A stretch of DNA of 15,157 bases, taken from an uncultured Eubacterium sp. (GTDB taxonomy: Bacteria > Bacillota > Clostridia > Lachnospirales > Lachnospiraceae). The stretch lies in assembly GCA_910580075.1 (NCBI GenBank), contig CAJTVR010000101.1, positions 1 to 15,157 on the forward strand, written 5' to 3'. How positions within the stretch are numbered: position 1 is the stretch's first letter; each line of letters begins with the position of its first letter. The position numbers and the translations under genes are program-made. The notes below the pieces were generated by a model. That model saw only the letters and a list, made by a program, of their open reading frames with translations. It was not told the DNA's origin and did not search any database. Positions 1-6,158 of the stretch are shown here, piece by piece.

Positions 1-280
1 CTGCATAAAGCATGAAATAACGTCAGGGCATCAGGCACCGGTCCGTCCGCTGCCACAGTCTGGAAGCAGAAAATTTAGAAGTTCTTACTGTTTGCAGGCG
101 GAACAGAAAAAGGAAAAAGTGTCTCCGCCCCGGCGTCCGGGTAACCTATACCTATCGGGGAATTCAGCACCGGTCCGTCCGCTGCCACAGATTAAAAGCA
201 GAAAATTTAGAAGTTCTTACTGTTCGAAGGCGGAACAAAAAAGGAAAAAGTATCTCTTCCCAGCGTCCGGTTAATCTATA
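1..280 (+). repeat. Tandem pair of an interspersed stem-loop repeat (units A and B)
   Basis: Two ~100-bp units, A (49-150) and B (181-280), lie 132 bp apart in the same direction, joined by a 30-bp linker (151-180) with CCTATCGGGGAATTCAGCAC. Each unit runs from GCTGCCACAG through GCAGAAAATTTAGAAG and a GGCGGA stem arm to an A-rich loop (AGAAAAAGGAAAAAGT), the second arm (TCCGCC in A, decayed to TCTTCC in B) and a GC-rich tail (CCCGG-CGT-CCGGG in A). A lead-in at 1-48 precedes unit A. Positions 1-166 match 2466-2631 at 162 of 166 bases, so this is one copy of a larger composite element that probably starts before the window. No transposase or convincing gene lies inside. The family name is unknown to me. 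Confidence 0.85.
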
Positions 281-282
281 GA

Positions 283-328
283 CTGGAAGCATGCGGAGAA
301 TAATGGTTTATGCTTAATGCTCTTCCAG
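283..328. other. Imperfect inverted repeat downstream of the YciI-like gene
   Basis: CTGGAAGCAT (283-292) pairs with ATGCTCTTCCAG (317-328) with a two-base bulge, enclosing 24 bases. It lies between repeat unit B and the 3' end of the minus-strand YciI-like gene. No T-tract follows on either strand, so a terminator role is doubtful. It may be decayed repeat material. The rest of 329-399 shows nothing recognisable. Confidence 0.4.
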
Positions 329-399
329 AAACCGGACATGCCTGTCTTAATTTTAACACTGAACTGTCCTGATTGTACCTATGCTGTTTCCTGCAGCAG

Positions 400-699
400 T
401 TACAGTAAATAATTATTTTCACGGTTTGCAATCTGCAGCCCCGCTAATTTATAGGATGCATATCCGCCCACAACAAGCGGTTCTGACTTGCAGATTTCTT
501 CTGCTTCTTCACGGCTGTCTGTTTTCAGTATATACATTCCTGCCATTCCCGGATACCCTTTAAAAACACCGCAGATTTCCAGCTTTCCTTCATCGTCCAG
601 CTTTCTTATGTTCTCAACGTGGTCGATGACTGTCTGTTTTGTCATTTTATTATAGGTCTTGCTTTTTTGAATGATCATCATGTACATTAATTTTTCCAT
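400..699 (-). CDS. YciI-like protein (dimeric alpha+beta barrel fold)
   Basis: A 99-residue cytoplasmic protein resembling the YciI family. A beta strand (MYMMIIQKS) is followed by a helix carrying the conserved histidine (H27 in VIDHVENIRKL), then DEGKLEICGVFKG, a GMYILKTDSREEAEEI segment like the family's G-x-x-I...S-x-x-E-A, and SEPLVVGGYASYKL in place of the DPF region. YciI proteins are small ferredoxin-like enzymes or binding proteins of mostly unknown reaction, so no substrate can be given. The ATG at 699 is chosen because AGGAG lies about 9 bases upstream; the frame also extends to a GTG at 741 that has no ribosome site. It lies 113 bp downstream of sstT on the same strand with a repeat hairpin between, so co-transcription is possible but unproven. 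Family call moderately sure. Confidence 0.7.
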   Translation of the reverse strand: MEKLMYMMIIQKSKTYNKMTKQTVIDHVENIRKLDDEGKLEICGVFKGYPGMAGMYILKTDSREEAEEICKSEPLVVGGYASYKLAGLQIANRENNYLL

Positions 700-748
700 T
701 CGTTTTTCTCCTATGCATCTGATTGTTTCTGCCAGAATCACAGACTGC

Positions 749-779
749 CCGGACGCCGGAACCGAAATCCGGCGTCTGG
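749..779. repeat. Reduced repeat copy: 12-bp hairpin with GGACGCCGG ends
   Basis: CCGGACGCCGGA (749-760) pairs with TCCGGCGTCTGG (768-779) over 12 positions (one G-T wobble), with loop ACCGAAA. The arms are the same GGACGCCGG/CCGGCGTC tail seen at the ends of the larger repeats, followed by ATAATCTAT as in unit B (TTAATCTATA). It therefore looks like an internally deleted or minimal member of that family. It sits between the sstT stop and the start of the YciI-like gene and could fold in a read-through mRNA. An alternative stem CGTCTGG/CCAGACG (773-779 with a downstream arm) overlaps it. No T-tract follows, so it is not a standard terminator. Confidence 0.7.
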
Positions 780-812
780 ATAATCTATGCTGCCAGACGT
801 CTTTAAATTATC

Positions 813-2039
813 TTAAAACGGAATCTTTTTCCCTTCCAGACGCCACTGCCTGAACTCTGCCGAAGCTGAGAGCAGCAGATCCGAAGATGAATTAAGTGCT
901 GTCTCCACAGAATCCTGAATAACACCGATAATAAACCCTACTGCCACAACCTGCATGGAAACCGTATCCGGGATGCCAAACAAAGAACATGCCATCGGAA
1001 TCAGCAGCAGGGAACCTCCTGCCACGCCGGAAGCCCCGCATGCGGCCAGAGCTGACAGAAGGCTTAAGACAATTGCAGTCGGAATGTCCACCGCAATGCC
1101 AAGTGTATGTACGGTAGCCATTGTCATAACGGTAATGGTAATAGCAGCCCCGTCCATATTAATGGTAGCCCCGAGCGGAATTGTGACAGAATAAGTATCC
1201 TTATCCAGCCCCATTTCCTCACAAATCTTCATATTAACCGGAATATTTGCTGCAGAACTTCTTGTAAAAAATGCGGTAATGGCACTCTGTTTCAGACATT
1301 TGAAAATGAGCGGAAACGGATTTTTGCGGATACACCAGTAAACAAGAAGCGGATTTGTGACAAAATAAATTCCCAGCATACAGCCGACCAGCAAAATAAG
1401 AAGTTTTCCATATACCGTAAACGTTTCTAACCCGCTTGTAGTTACGCTTGTATAAACAAGTCCAAGGATTCCAAAAGGTGCCAGATTGATAATGGATGCA
1501 ACGACTCTGGAAATGCATTTGGAAATATCCGCCAGCATAGATTTTGTAGTGTCTTTCGCTCCGCGGAATGCTACGCCGAAAAGCACCGCCCAGGAAAGAA
1601 TGCCTACATAGTTTGCATTCGTCAGTGCAGATACCGGATTAGCCACAACATTCATTAAAAGTGTTTTTAACACTTCCGCTATTCCCTGCGGTGCGGCAGT
1701 CGCTGTATCAGCCGCTTCTTTAAGTACCATTTCGACTGGAAAAATCATGCTTGCAAAGACAGCAATGACAGACGCAAGCACAGTGCTGAACATATACAGA
1801 ATGATTACAGTGCGGATCGTACCGCCATGGGACTTTCCTGCATTGCTTAAAGAACTGATTACCAGAAAAAATACGAGCAGCGGTGCGACCGCTTTCAGCG
1901 CCCCTACAAATACATCACCCAGAATTCCGATTGCCGAAGCTTCCGGCACAGCCAGTGCCAGTCCGGCACCGATGAGAAGTCCTGCGATAATCCGTTTCAC
2001 AAGGCTTATCTTTGTCCATTTTTCCCACATGTTTTTCAT
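813..2039 (-). CDS. sstT: Serine/threonine:Na+ symporter SstT
   Basis: A 408-residue inner-membrane transporter of the dicarboxylate/amino acid:cation symporter (DAACS) family, expected to import serine and threonine with sodium. It shows multiple hydrophobic helices from about residue 15, the serine-rich re-entrant loop TRSSAANIPVN (about 259-269), the NMDG-type substrate/ion motif GATINMDGAA (about 290-299), the second re-entrant segment GVAGGSLLLIPMA (about 338-350) and a late QDSVETALNSSSD helix. Length fits SstT (about 400-415). The start at 2039 is preferred because AAAGGA lies 9 bases upstream; an ATG three codons earlier (2048) abuts that site directly. A consensus promoter (2131-2159) and a leader hairpin (2085-2108) precede it. 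No neighbouring serine metabolism genes are present. Family very sure, substrate inferred from similarity to SstT. Confidence 0.92.
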   Translation of the reverse strand: MKNMWEKWTKISLVKRIIAGLLIGAGLALAVPEASAIGILGDVFVGALKAVAPLLVFFLVISSLSNAGKSHGGTIRTVIILYMFSTVLASVIAVFASMIFPVEMVLKEAADTATAAPQGIAEVLKTLLMNVVANPVSALTNANYVGILSWAVLFGVAFRGAKDTTKSMLADISKCISRVVASIINLAPFGILGLVYTSVTTSGLETFTVYGKLLILLVGCMLGIYFVTNPLLVYWCIRKNPFPLIFKCLKQSAITAFFTRSSAANIPVNMKICEEMGLDKDTYSVTIPLGATINMDGAAITITVMTMATVHTLGIAVDIPTAIVLSLLSALAACGASGVAGGSLLLIPMACSLFGIPDTVSMQVVAVGFIIGVIQDSVETALNSSSDLLLSASAEFRQWRLEGKKIPF

Positions 2040-2084
2040 ATTCAACATTCCTTTCTCATGTGTTTTTCTTAAATCATGGTTTTA

Positions 2085-2108
2085 CTGAAAGCATCTGCCA
2101 GCTTTCAG
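2085..2108 (-). promoter_or_regulatory. Perfect hairpin in the sstT 5' leader
   Basis: On the coding strand CTGAAAGC pairs with GCTTTCAG (8 bp, loop TGGCAGAT). It lies between the predicted promoter and the ribosome site, inside the ~85-base leader. CTGGCAGA occurs twice around it, once upstream and once partly in the loop. There is no following U-tract, so it is not an obvious attenuator; mRNA stability or translational control are possible roles. Function unknown. Confidence 0.5.
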
Positions 2109-2130
2109 CATATGTCTGCCAGTCTCCGTC

Positions 2131-2159
2131 ATTCTATAATAGCGGGGAGCAGATGTCAA
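2131..2159 (-). promoter_or_regulatory. SigA-type promoter for sstT
   Basis: Read on the minus strand: -35 TTGACA (2154-2159), 17-base spacer, -10 TAGAAT (2131-2136). This is near consensus and well placed about 90 bases upstream of the sstT start. Transcription would begin near 2124 and give a leader containing the 2085-2108 hairpin. Confidence 0.75.
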
Positions 2160-2209
2160 TAAACAATTCTTAGTTTCTTTCATAATTACAGTCCTGTTTT
2201 CACGGGCTT

Positions 2210-2465
2210 TTCAATGATCCAGTCCCATTGAGCGAAGCTGCAGACTGCTCTTTGGGCGGCTGCAGAATGTATGAATGCCCCGAGAGGTATGAATTACCCG
2301 ATAGGTAGGGATTCCCGAACGCCAGGCAGAGAACTGTTTTCCTTTTTCTGTGACTCCGAAGAACAGTTAGAACTTCTTAATTTTCTGCCTGGTACCCAGG
2401 ATTTGGGGCTCACTGCCTGCTGCTGCCAGAAACCTGGAAGCCCCAAAAGGTGCCTGCCAGTGCCG
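2210..2465 (-). repeat. Diverged inverted repeat unit (unit C) and adjoining hairpins
   Basis: Read on the minus strand, about 2271-2400 follows the order of the repeat unit: CAGAAAATTAAGAAGTTC, CAGAAAAAGGAAAAC, CTGCCTGGCGTTCGGG, then two degenerate copies of the TACCTATCGGGGAATTCA segment. It is clearly more diverged than the other units. Its ends form a nested hairpin: CCAGGCAGA (2322-2330) with TCTGCCTGG (2384-2392), and AACTGTT (2332-2338) with AACAGTT (2362-2368). A second hairpin follows, TTTGGGGCT (2402-2410) with AGCCCCAAA (2439-2447). A third, GGTGCCTG (2449-2456) with CAGGCACC (2497-2504), runs into the lead-in of the next copy. About 2160-2210 shows nothing I recognise. No gene is supported. 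Confidence 0.7.
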
Positions 2466-2764
2466 CTGCATAAAGCATGAAATAACGTCAGGGCATCAGG
2501 CACCGGTCCGTCCTCTGCCACAGTCTGGAAGCAGAAAATTTAGAAGTTCTTACTGTTCGAAGGCGGAACAGAAAAAGGAAAAAGTGTCTCCGTCCCGGCG
2601 TCCGGGTAACCTATACCTATCGGGGAATTCATACCTATCGGGGAATTCAGCACCAGTCCGTCCGCCGCCTCAGTCTGGAAACAGAAAATTTAGAAGTCTC
2701 ACTGTTTGCAGGCGGATCAGAAAAAGGAAAAAGTATCTCCGCCTGGCGTTTGGGAATCCTATAT
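2466..2764 (+). repeat. Second tandem pair of the interspersed repeat (units D and E)
   Basis: The lead-in and unit D (2514-2615) match positions 1-166 with 4 differences. The linker carries an exact 18-bp tandem duplication (TACCTATCGGGGAATTCA twice, about 2614-2649) absent from the first copy, making the unit spacing 150 bp instead of 132. Unit E (about 2664-2764) is more diverged but has the best stem of all: CAGGCGGA (2709-2716) with TCCGCCTG (2737-2744), 8 bp around the A-rich loop. In unit D the second arm reads TCCGTC, which still pairs through a G-T wobble. Unit D tail CCCGG-CGT-CCGGG is intact. The pair ends about 27 bp before the VOC gene's promoter. Confidence 0.85.
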
Positions 2765-2790
2765 TTATAACGCGCAGACAAAACACTTCC

Positions 2791-2819
2791 TTGAAAACAG
2801 CTGTTTTATATGGTACACT
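2791..2819 (+). promoter_or_regulatory. Promoter of the VOC gene with a palindrome in its spacer
   Basis: -35 TTGAAA (2791-2796), 17-base spacer, -10 TACACT (2814-2819), 41 bases before the ATG. The perfect 14-bp palindrome AAAACAGCTGTTTT (2794-2807) overlaps the -35 end and the spacer, where a repressor would block polymerase. The operator role is inferred; no regulator gene is adjacent. Confidence 0.6.
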
Positions 2820-2859
2820 GGGAATCAGTAGGTGATTGAAATAAAAGGAGAAAAGCAGC

Positions 2860-3243
2860 ATGCACATAGAACATATTGCACTATATGTAAAAGACCTGGA
2901 ACGGTCAAAAGCTTTTTTTGAAACATATTTTCATGCAGAGTCCGGCGACGGATATTATAATCCAAATACGGGTTTTCACTCTTATTTTCTAACATTTACA
3001 GATGGCGCAAGGCTGGAAATCATGAACAGGCAGGATGCGAAGGATGCTTCAAAAGAACTGGTTCAGACAGGGTATATTCATATGGCATTCAGCGTGGGAA
3101 GCAGGGAAAGTGTAGATACCCTGACAAACCGGCTGAAAGAAGACGGATACTCTGTGGTGAGCGGCCCGCGTACGACCGGAGACGGGTATTATGAAAGCTG
3201 TATTCTTGACCTGGAAGGAAATCAGATTGAAATTACAGTATAA
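2860..3243 (+). CDS. VOC-superfamily (glyoxalase/bleomycin resistance-type) metalloprotein
   Basis: A 127-residue cytoplasmic protein made of two beta-alpha-beta-beta-beta modules. The four usual metal-ligand positions are all present: H5 (MHIEHIALYV), E53 (ARLEIM), H74 (YIHMAFSV) and E124 (NQIEITV). The typical DLERSKAFFETYF helix, the GYSVVSGPRTTGDGYYES segment and the LDLEGNQIEI end are also seen. The superfamily includes glyoxalase I, fosfomycin and bleomycin resistance proteins and dioxygenases. The substrate cannot be assigned here, and a methylglyoxal or antibiotic role is only a possibility. AAAGGAG lies about 9 bases upstream of the ATG. It is a single-gene unit with its own promoter and a terminator after it, converging on the ABC exporter genes. 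Confidence 0.85.
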   Translation: MHIEHIALYVKDLERSKAFFETYFHAESGDGYYNPNTGFHSYFLTFTDGARLEIMNRQDAKDASKELVQTGYIHMAFSVGSRESVDTLTNRLKEDGYSVVSGPRTTGDGYYESCILDLEGNQIEITV

Positions 3244-3259
3244 ATTTTGAGCAGACAAA

Positions 3260-3300
3260 TCCCCGCAGCCGGAAAAACCAGCTGCAGGGATTGATCTTTT
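3260..3300. terminator. Probable bidirectional terminator between the VOC and ABC permease genes
   Basis: TCCCCGCAGC (3260-3269) pairs with GCTGCAGGGA (3281-3290), one mismatch in ten, loop of 11. On the plus strand it is followed by TTGATCTTTTGATATTTT, on the minus strand by TTTGTCTGC and further T-rich sequence. The two genes converge here and no other hairpin is available. Confidence 0.6.
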
Positions 3301-3307
3301 GATATTT

Positions 3308-4099
3308 TCAGCGCTTCAGCAGCATTTCACTGCAGAATTTCCCCATAGATGTTTTGAGCAGCACCCATGCAGCCAGCACCAGTACGAGAGAAAATACTGC
3401 CAGCATCTGCGGGCTGACCAGCAGCAGTCCGCTAAACTGACCGGCAAGCAGGAAAATCAGCGGAAGGATCAGAAATACCGCACGCTGCTGTGCTTCCATT
3501 ACATTCTGCGCCCTGGCAGAGCTGCGCACAATCAGAGTAATAGCAGTCAGCGAAATGGCCGGAGCCATGATAAACATAACAAAAATCCAGCTGATGCCAG
3601 GCAGTATCACGCTGCCCGTAAGCAGATAGATTTCGGTGCCAAGCACGATAGCCATGGCAGAGAATGAAATTCCAGCCACAAGCATACTCATCAGAAAAGA
3701 TGCCAGCACTTTTGCGCAAAAAATCTGTTTTAAGGACAGCGGACAGTACAGCAGTGTTTCCAGTGTGCTTTGTACCCGTTCTCCTACAAAAGAACTCGAT
3801 GCCATTACGGAAGATGCCATAATGGGAATAATCAGGAAAAACATAGGCAGTATATGATTCAGCAGAAGCGTAATCATAAGTTCTTCCATTTCCATATTTA
3901 AAGCAGTATCCGGCATCAGATCGATCATTGCCTGTAAATCTGCTGATTCCTCTGGCAGAAAATAAAAAGTCATCAAAAAGACAGACGGCAGAACAAGCGT
4001 CAGTACCAGCGGTACAATCAGTATTGTAATAAACAGCTGTCTGTCTGCGGTAATTTCTTTCATATCTTTTTTTATAATGGCTGTAATCTCCCGGTTCAT
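3308..4099 (-). CDS. ABC-2 type exporter permease
   Basis: A 263-residue membrane protein. A cytoplasmic N-terminus (MNREITAIIKKDMKEITADRQ, typical of ABC-2 permeases) leads into a first helix near residues 22-47. An extracytoplasmic loop follows, then five further hydrophobic segments. The segment SFVGERVQSTLETLLYCPLS (about 103-122) is the coupling motif typical of ABC-2 permeases (E-R-x-x-x-T-L-E-x-L...P). It forms an exporter with the ATPase encoded upstream, whose stop codon it overlaps by 4 bases (ATGA), implying translational coupling; GGAGGG lies about 10 bases before its ATG. The exported substrate is unknown: sodium, antibiotic, peptide and lipid exporters share this build. At 263 residues it is shorter than NatB-like permeases but within ABC-2 range. 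Confidence 0.85.
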   Translation of the reverse strand: MNREITAIIKKDMKEITADRQLFITILIVPLVLTLVLPSVFLMTFYFLPEESADLQAMIDLMPDTALNMEMEELMITLLLNHILPMFFLIIPIMASSVMASSSFVGERVQSTLETLLYCPLSLKQIFCAKVLASFLMSMLVAGISFSAMAIVLGTEIYLLTGSVILPGISWIFVMFIMAPAISLTAITLIVRSSARAQNVMEAQQRAVFLILPLIFLLAGQFSGLLLVSPQMLAVFSLVLVLAAWVLLKTSMGKFCSEMLLKR

Positions 4100-5070
4100 T
4101 TCTGTTTTTCCCTCCGTTCGGATGTCAGTGAAAAATAAATATCTTCCAGTGCAGGACGTTCAGCGGATACATGATAAATGCTGCCGCCGTTTTCCATAAT
4201 TTGTTTTACAATATCAGGAACCGCATCTTCGGATGCTGCCATAAGCTCATAGTCATGGATTTGCGGCTGACGGATATTTTGTACGGTGTCATTCCGGCAC
4301 TGTCCCGTCCTTTTGGAACTGTCTGGCTGCTGTTTCAAAAGATGAAGCGGCATATGGTCGGTTCTGATCCGCACTGTGATCCCGGAGCTTACCCTGGCCC
4401 GCAGCTCTTCCAGCGTTCCCTGAACCAGCAGCCTGCCTTCGTCGATTAATCCGTAGCGGGTGCAGATTTCCTGTGCATAACGCAGCTGATGTGTACACAA
4501 AAAAATCGTCATTCCTTTGTCACTGGCAAGGTCCAGTATCATCTGATTTACATTATACGCACTTTCCGGATCCAGTCCGGAAGTCGGTTCATCCAGAAAC
4601 AGGATTTTCGGCTGATGGATCAGTGCGCGGGCAATAGAAAGCCTCTGACGCATGCCTGTCGAATAGGTCTGCAGTTTCTGCCCCGACGCTTCAGACAGAT
4701 TCATCCTGTCCAGCAGTTCTCTGGCACGTTTTCTGCCCTCTGCTTCTGTCAGCCCGAAAAGAGAAGCGTAAAATAGCAGATTCTGCATCCCCGTCAGATG
4801 ATTATACATCTGTGCATGCTCGGTCATGACTCCGGAAAGCGCATGTACGTTTTCTGGCTGTTTCGACGGATCTTCGCCAAATACACTGCATTCTCCTTCA
4901 GATGGAAGCAGCATGCCGTTTAGTATTTTCACAGTAGTCGTCTTACCGGCACCATTTGGACCGAGAAATCCAAAAATCTCTCCCTCACCGAGTGTAATCG
5001 TCATATCAGAAACTGCCTGTCTGCCTGTAGAATATGTTTTTGATAAATGATTCATAGTAACTGCATTCAT
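4096..5070 (-). CDS. ABC exporter ATP-binding protein
   Basis: A 324-residue cytoplasmic ATPase. Walker A GPNGAGKT at 37-44, signature YSTGMRQR at 136-143, Walker B ILFLDE at 156-161, D-loop SGLD and the switch histidine at 194 (CTHQL) are all intact. After residue ~230 there is a C-terminal extension ending in ALEDIYFSLT, a feature of ATPases that serve ABC-2 exporters (BcrA/NatA/DrrA type). The start at 5070 is chosen for a perfect AGGAGG 8 bases upstream; the frame stays open for 30 more codons without a ribosome site. It is co-transcribed with the permease (4-base overlap) from the promoter at 5096-5125. The C-terminal stretch about 260-285 (lysine- and glutamine-rich) is unusual and matches nothing I know. 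Substrate unknown. Confidence 0.9.
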   Translation of the reverse strand: MNAVTMNHLSKTYSTGRQAVSDMTITLGEGEIFGFLGPNGAGKTTTVKILNGMLLPSEGECSVFGEDPSKQPENVHALSGVMTEHAQMYNHLTGMQNLLFYASLFGLTEAEGRKRARELLDRMNLSEASGQKLQTYSTGMRQRLSIARALIHQPKILFLDEPTSGLDPESAYNVNQMILDLASDKGMTIFLCTHQLRYAQEICTRYGLIDEGRLLVQGTLEELRARVSSGITVRIRTDHMPLHLLKQQPDSSKRTGQCRNDTVQNIRQPQIHDYELMAASEDAVPDIVKQIMENGGSIYHVSAERPALEDIYFSLTSERREKQK

Positions 5071-5095
5071 ATACCTGTCCTCCTTCGATGACAGC

Positions 5096-5125
5096 ATCAT
5101 AGCAGTTTTTAAAGCTGAATGGCAA
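5096..5125 (-). promoter_or_regulatory. Promoter of the ABC exporter operon
   Basis: Read on the minus strand: -35 TTGCCA (5120-5125), 18-base spacer, -10 TATGAT (5096-5101). The predicted transcript would have a leader of only about 20 bases before the AGGAGG-ATG. Good match and position; not tested. Confidence 0.6.
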
Positions 5126-5160
5126 GGGATTGAAAATTGATTTTTACTGGCAAAAGTCAA

Positions 5161-5177
5161 CCGGAAGGAAACTCCGG
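5161..5177 (-). terminator. Weak terminator candidate after the HAD gene
   Basis: On the minus strand CCGGA pairs with TCCGG (5 bp, loop of 7) 14 bases after the HAD stop, followed by TTGACTTTT. The stem is short and the T-rich part interrupted, so termination may be partial, allowing read-through into the ABC operon. Confidence 0.3.
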
Positions 5178-5190
5178 GAAATATTCCTCC

Positions 5191-6024
5191 CTACAGCAGA
5201 CCAAGCCGCACGAATGCGTCATACAGCCCGTCTTCTTCCACACTCTTTGCAATAAAATCTGCCGCTGCTTTGATTTCCGCACCGCCGTTGCCCATTGCTG
5301 CGCCTATATGGCAGTATTCCAGCATCGGTATATCAATTTTCGCATCACCGAAAGCAATCGTATCTTCCCGGTCCGCGCCAAGATATGCAAGCAGCCTGGA
5401 GACTGCATTTCCTTTTGTGATGCCCTTTACGCCCAGGTCTCCAAACAGCGCCGTTTCCCCGGCCCCGCCCCAGGTGCCGTTATTCAGATCCGGGAACTGT
5501 TCTTTTGTATCCAGATAGTCCTGGTAACTGTTCAAAAGATAGCTCACCTTATTCAGATCATTCCGGTAAAGATTCGCGCCATAAATCATATCTGGAAATA
5601 CCGAGGCTGCCGTAGCCTCCTGCGCATGATCTTTTCCCTTTCTCCTGCTATATTCCCGAATCGCCGGCTGAGCTTTTTGCGCAAAATTTTCACTTGCAAA
5701 CAGGCCGTTATTGCTCTCTAAATAAAATTCCAGCTTCCTGCTGTGCAGCCAGTCTACAATTTTTTTACACTGTTCTTCTGTGATCAGCTGGTGCATGACA
5801 ACCGTTCCGTGGTCTTCTACATAACTTCCGTTTCCGCCAATCATGCCGTCCAGCCCGATATCCCATAATTCCTGATAAACTTCCGCTTTGCTTCTTCCGG
5901 TACAGATATATACCCGGTGCCCGTTTTTTCTTGCACCGCGGATTGCTGTTACCGCTGATTCAGGCAGCCTGTTCTCGTAATCTACCAGAGTACCGTCTAC
6001 ATCCAAAAAAATTATTTTACTCAT
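5191..6024 (-). CDS. Cof-type HAD-IIB family phosphatase
   Basis: A 277-residue cytoplasmic hydrolase of the haloacid dehalogenase superfamily, subclass IIB (Cof/YbiV/SupH-like), acting usually on sugar phosphates, FMN or similar small phosphoesters. Motif I DVDGT gives the nucleophile D8 and acid D10. Motif II is CTGRS (T42), motif III is K204 in GITKGNAV, and motif IV is FGDAKIDIPML with D227 and D231. The large middle insert (about 85-190) is the IIB cap that sets substrate choice. Motif IV normally reads GDxxND; here the Asn is Ile, a small deviation. An AAAGGTG site lies 6 bases before the ATG. It is apparently monocistronic: a repeat copy separates it from the gene upstream, and a weak terminator follows it. 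Substrate unassignable. Confidence 0.88.
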   Translation of the reverse strand: MSKIIFLDVDGTLVDYENRLPESAVTAIRGARKNGHRVYICTGRSKAEVYQELWDIGLDGMIGGNGSYVEDHGTVVMHQLITEEQCKKIVDWLHSRKLEFYLESNNGLFASENFAQKAQPAIREYSRRKGKDHAQEATAASVFPDMIYGANLYRNDLNKVSYLLNSYQDYLDTKEQFPDLNNGTWGGAGETALFGDLGVKGITKGNAVSRLLAYLGADREDTIAFGDAKIDIPMLEYCHIGAAMGNGGAEIKAAADFIAKSVEEDGLYDAFVRLGLL

Positions 6025-6077
6025 TTTTTCACCTTTCTTCCTGTTTTTATTACGCCTGCCAACGGCATCGCTACAGC

Positions 6078-6158
6078 CTATAAATCAGCCGGACGCCGGT
6101 CGGAGACACTTTTTCCTTTTTCTGTTCCGCAAGTTTCTCTTCCCGGCGTCCTCTTAAA
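6078..6158 (-). repeat. Single short copy of the interspersed repeat (unit F)
   Basis: The minus strand reads GGACGCCGG, GCGGAACAGAAAAAGGAAAAAGTG, TCTCCG, CCGGCGTCC, CTGATTTATAG. The ends GGACGCCGG (6091-6099) and CCGGCGTCC (6143-6151) are perfect 9-bp inverted repeats, and a second stem GCGGA/TCCG is nested inside. This version lacks the GCTGCCACAG...TTACTG head of the long units and instead has a tail at both ends, giving a self-contained ~61-bp stem-loop. It begins 8 bases after the stop of the membrane protein gene, as REP-type elements often do, and could shape the 3' end of that mRNA. Confidence 0.75.

Noticed and set aside
92..274. Open frame through units A and B coding an Arg/Lys/Pro-rich peptide (similar one at 2584-2835)
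   Set aside because: It has a weak start codon and no ribosome site, and it follows repeat sequence whose unit spacing (132 or 150 bp) happens to be divisible by three. Likely fortuitous, although such frames may be annotated as hypothetical proteins.
1..280. CRISPR array
   Set aside because: Only two units per cluster, units about 100 bp and diverged, no short identical repeats with unique spacers, and no cas genes.
700..741. GTG start at 741 for the YciI-like protein
   Set aside because: No ribosome site before it; the added residues are not part of the YciI fold and the ATG at 699 has AGGAG.
5071..5160. Longer N-terminus for the ABC ATPase
   Set aside because: The extra 30 residues lack a ribosome site and cover the predicted promoter; the ATG at 5070 has a perfect AGGAGG.
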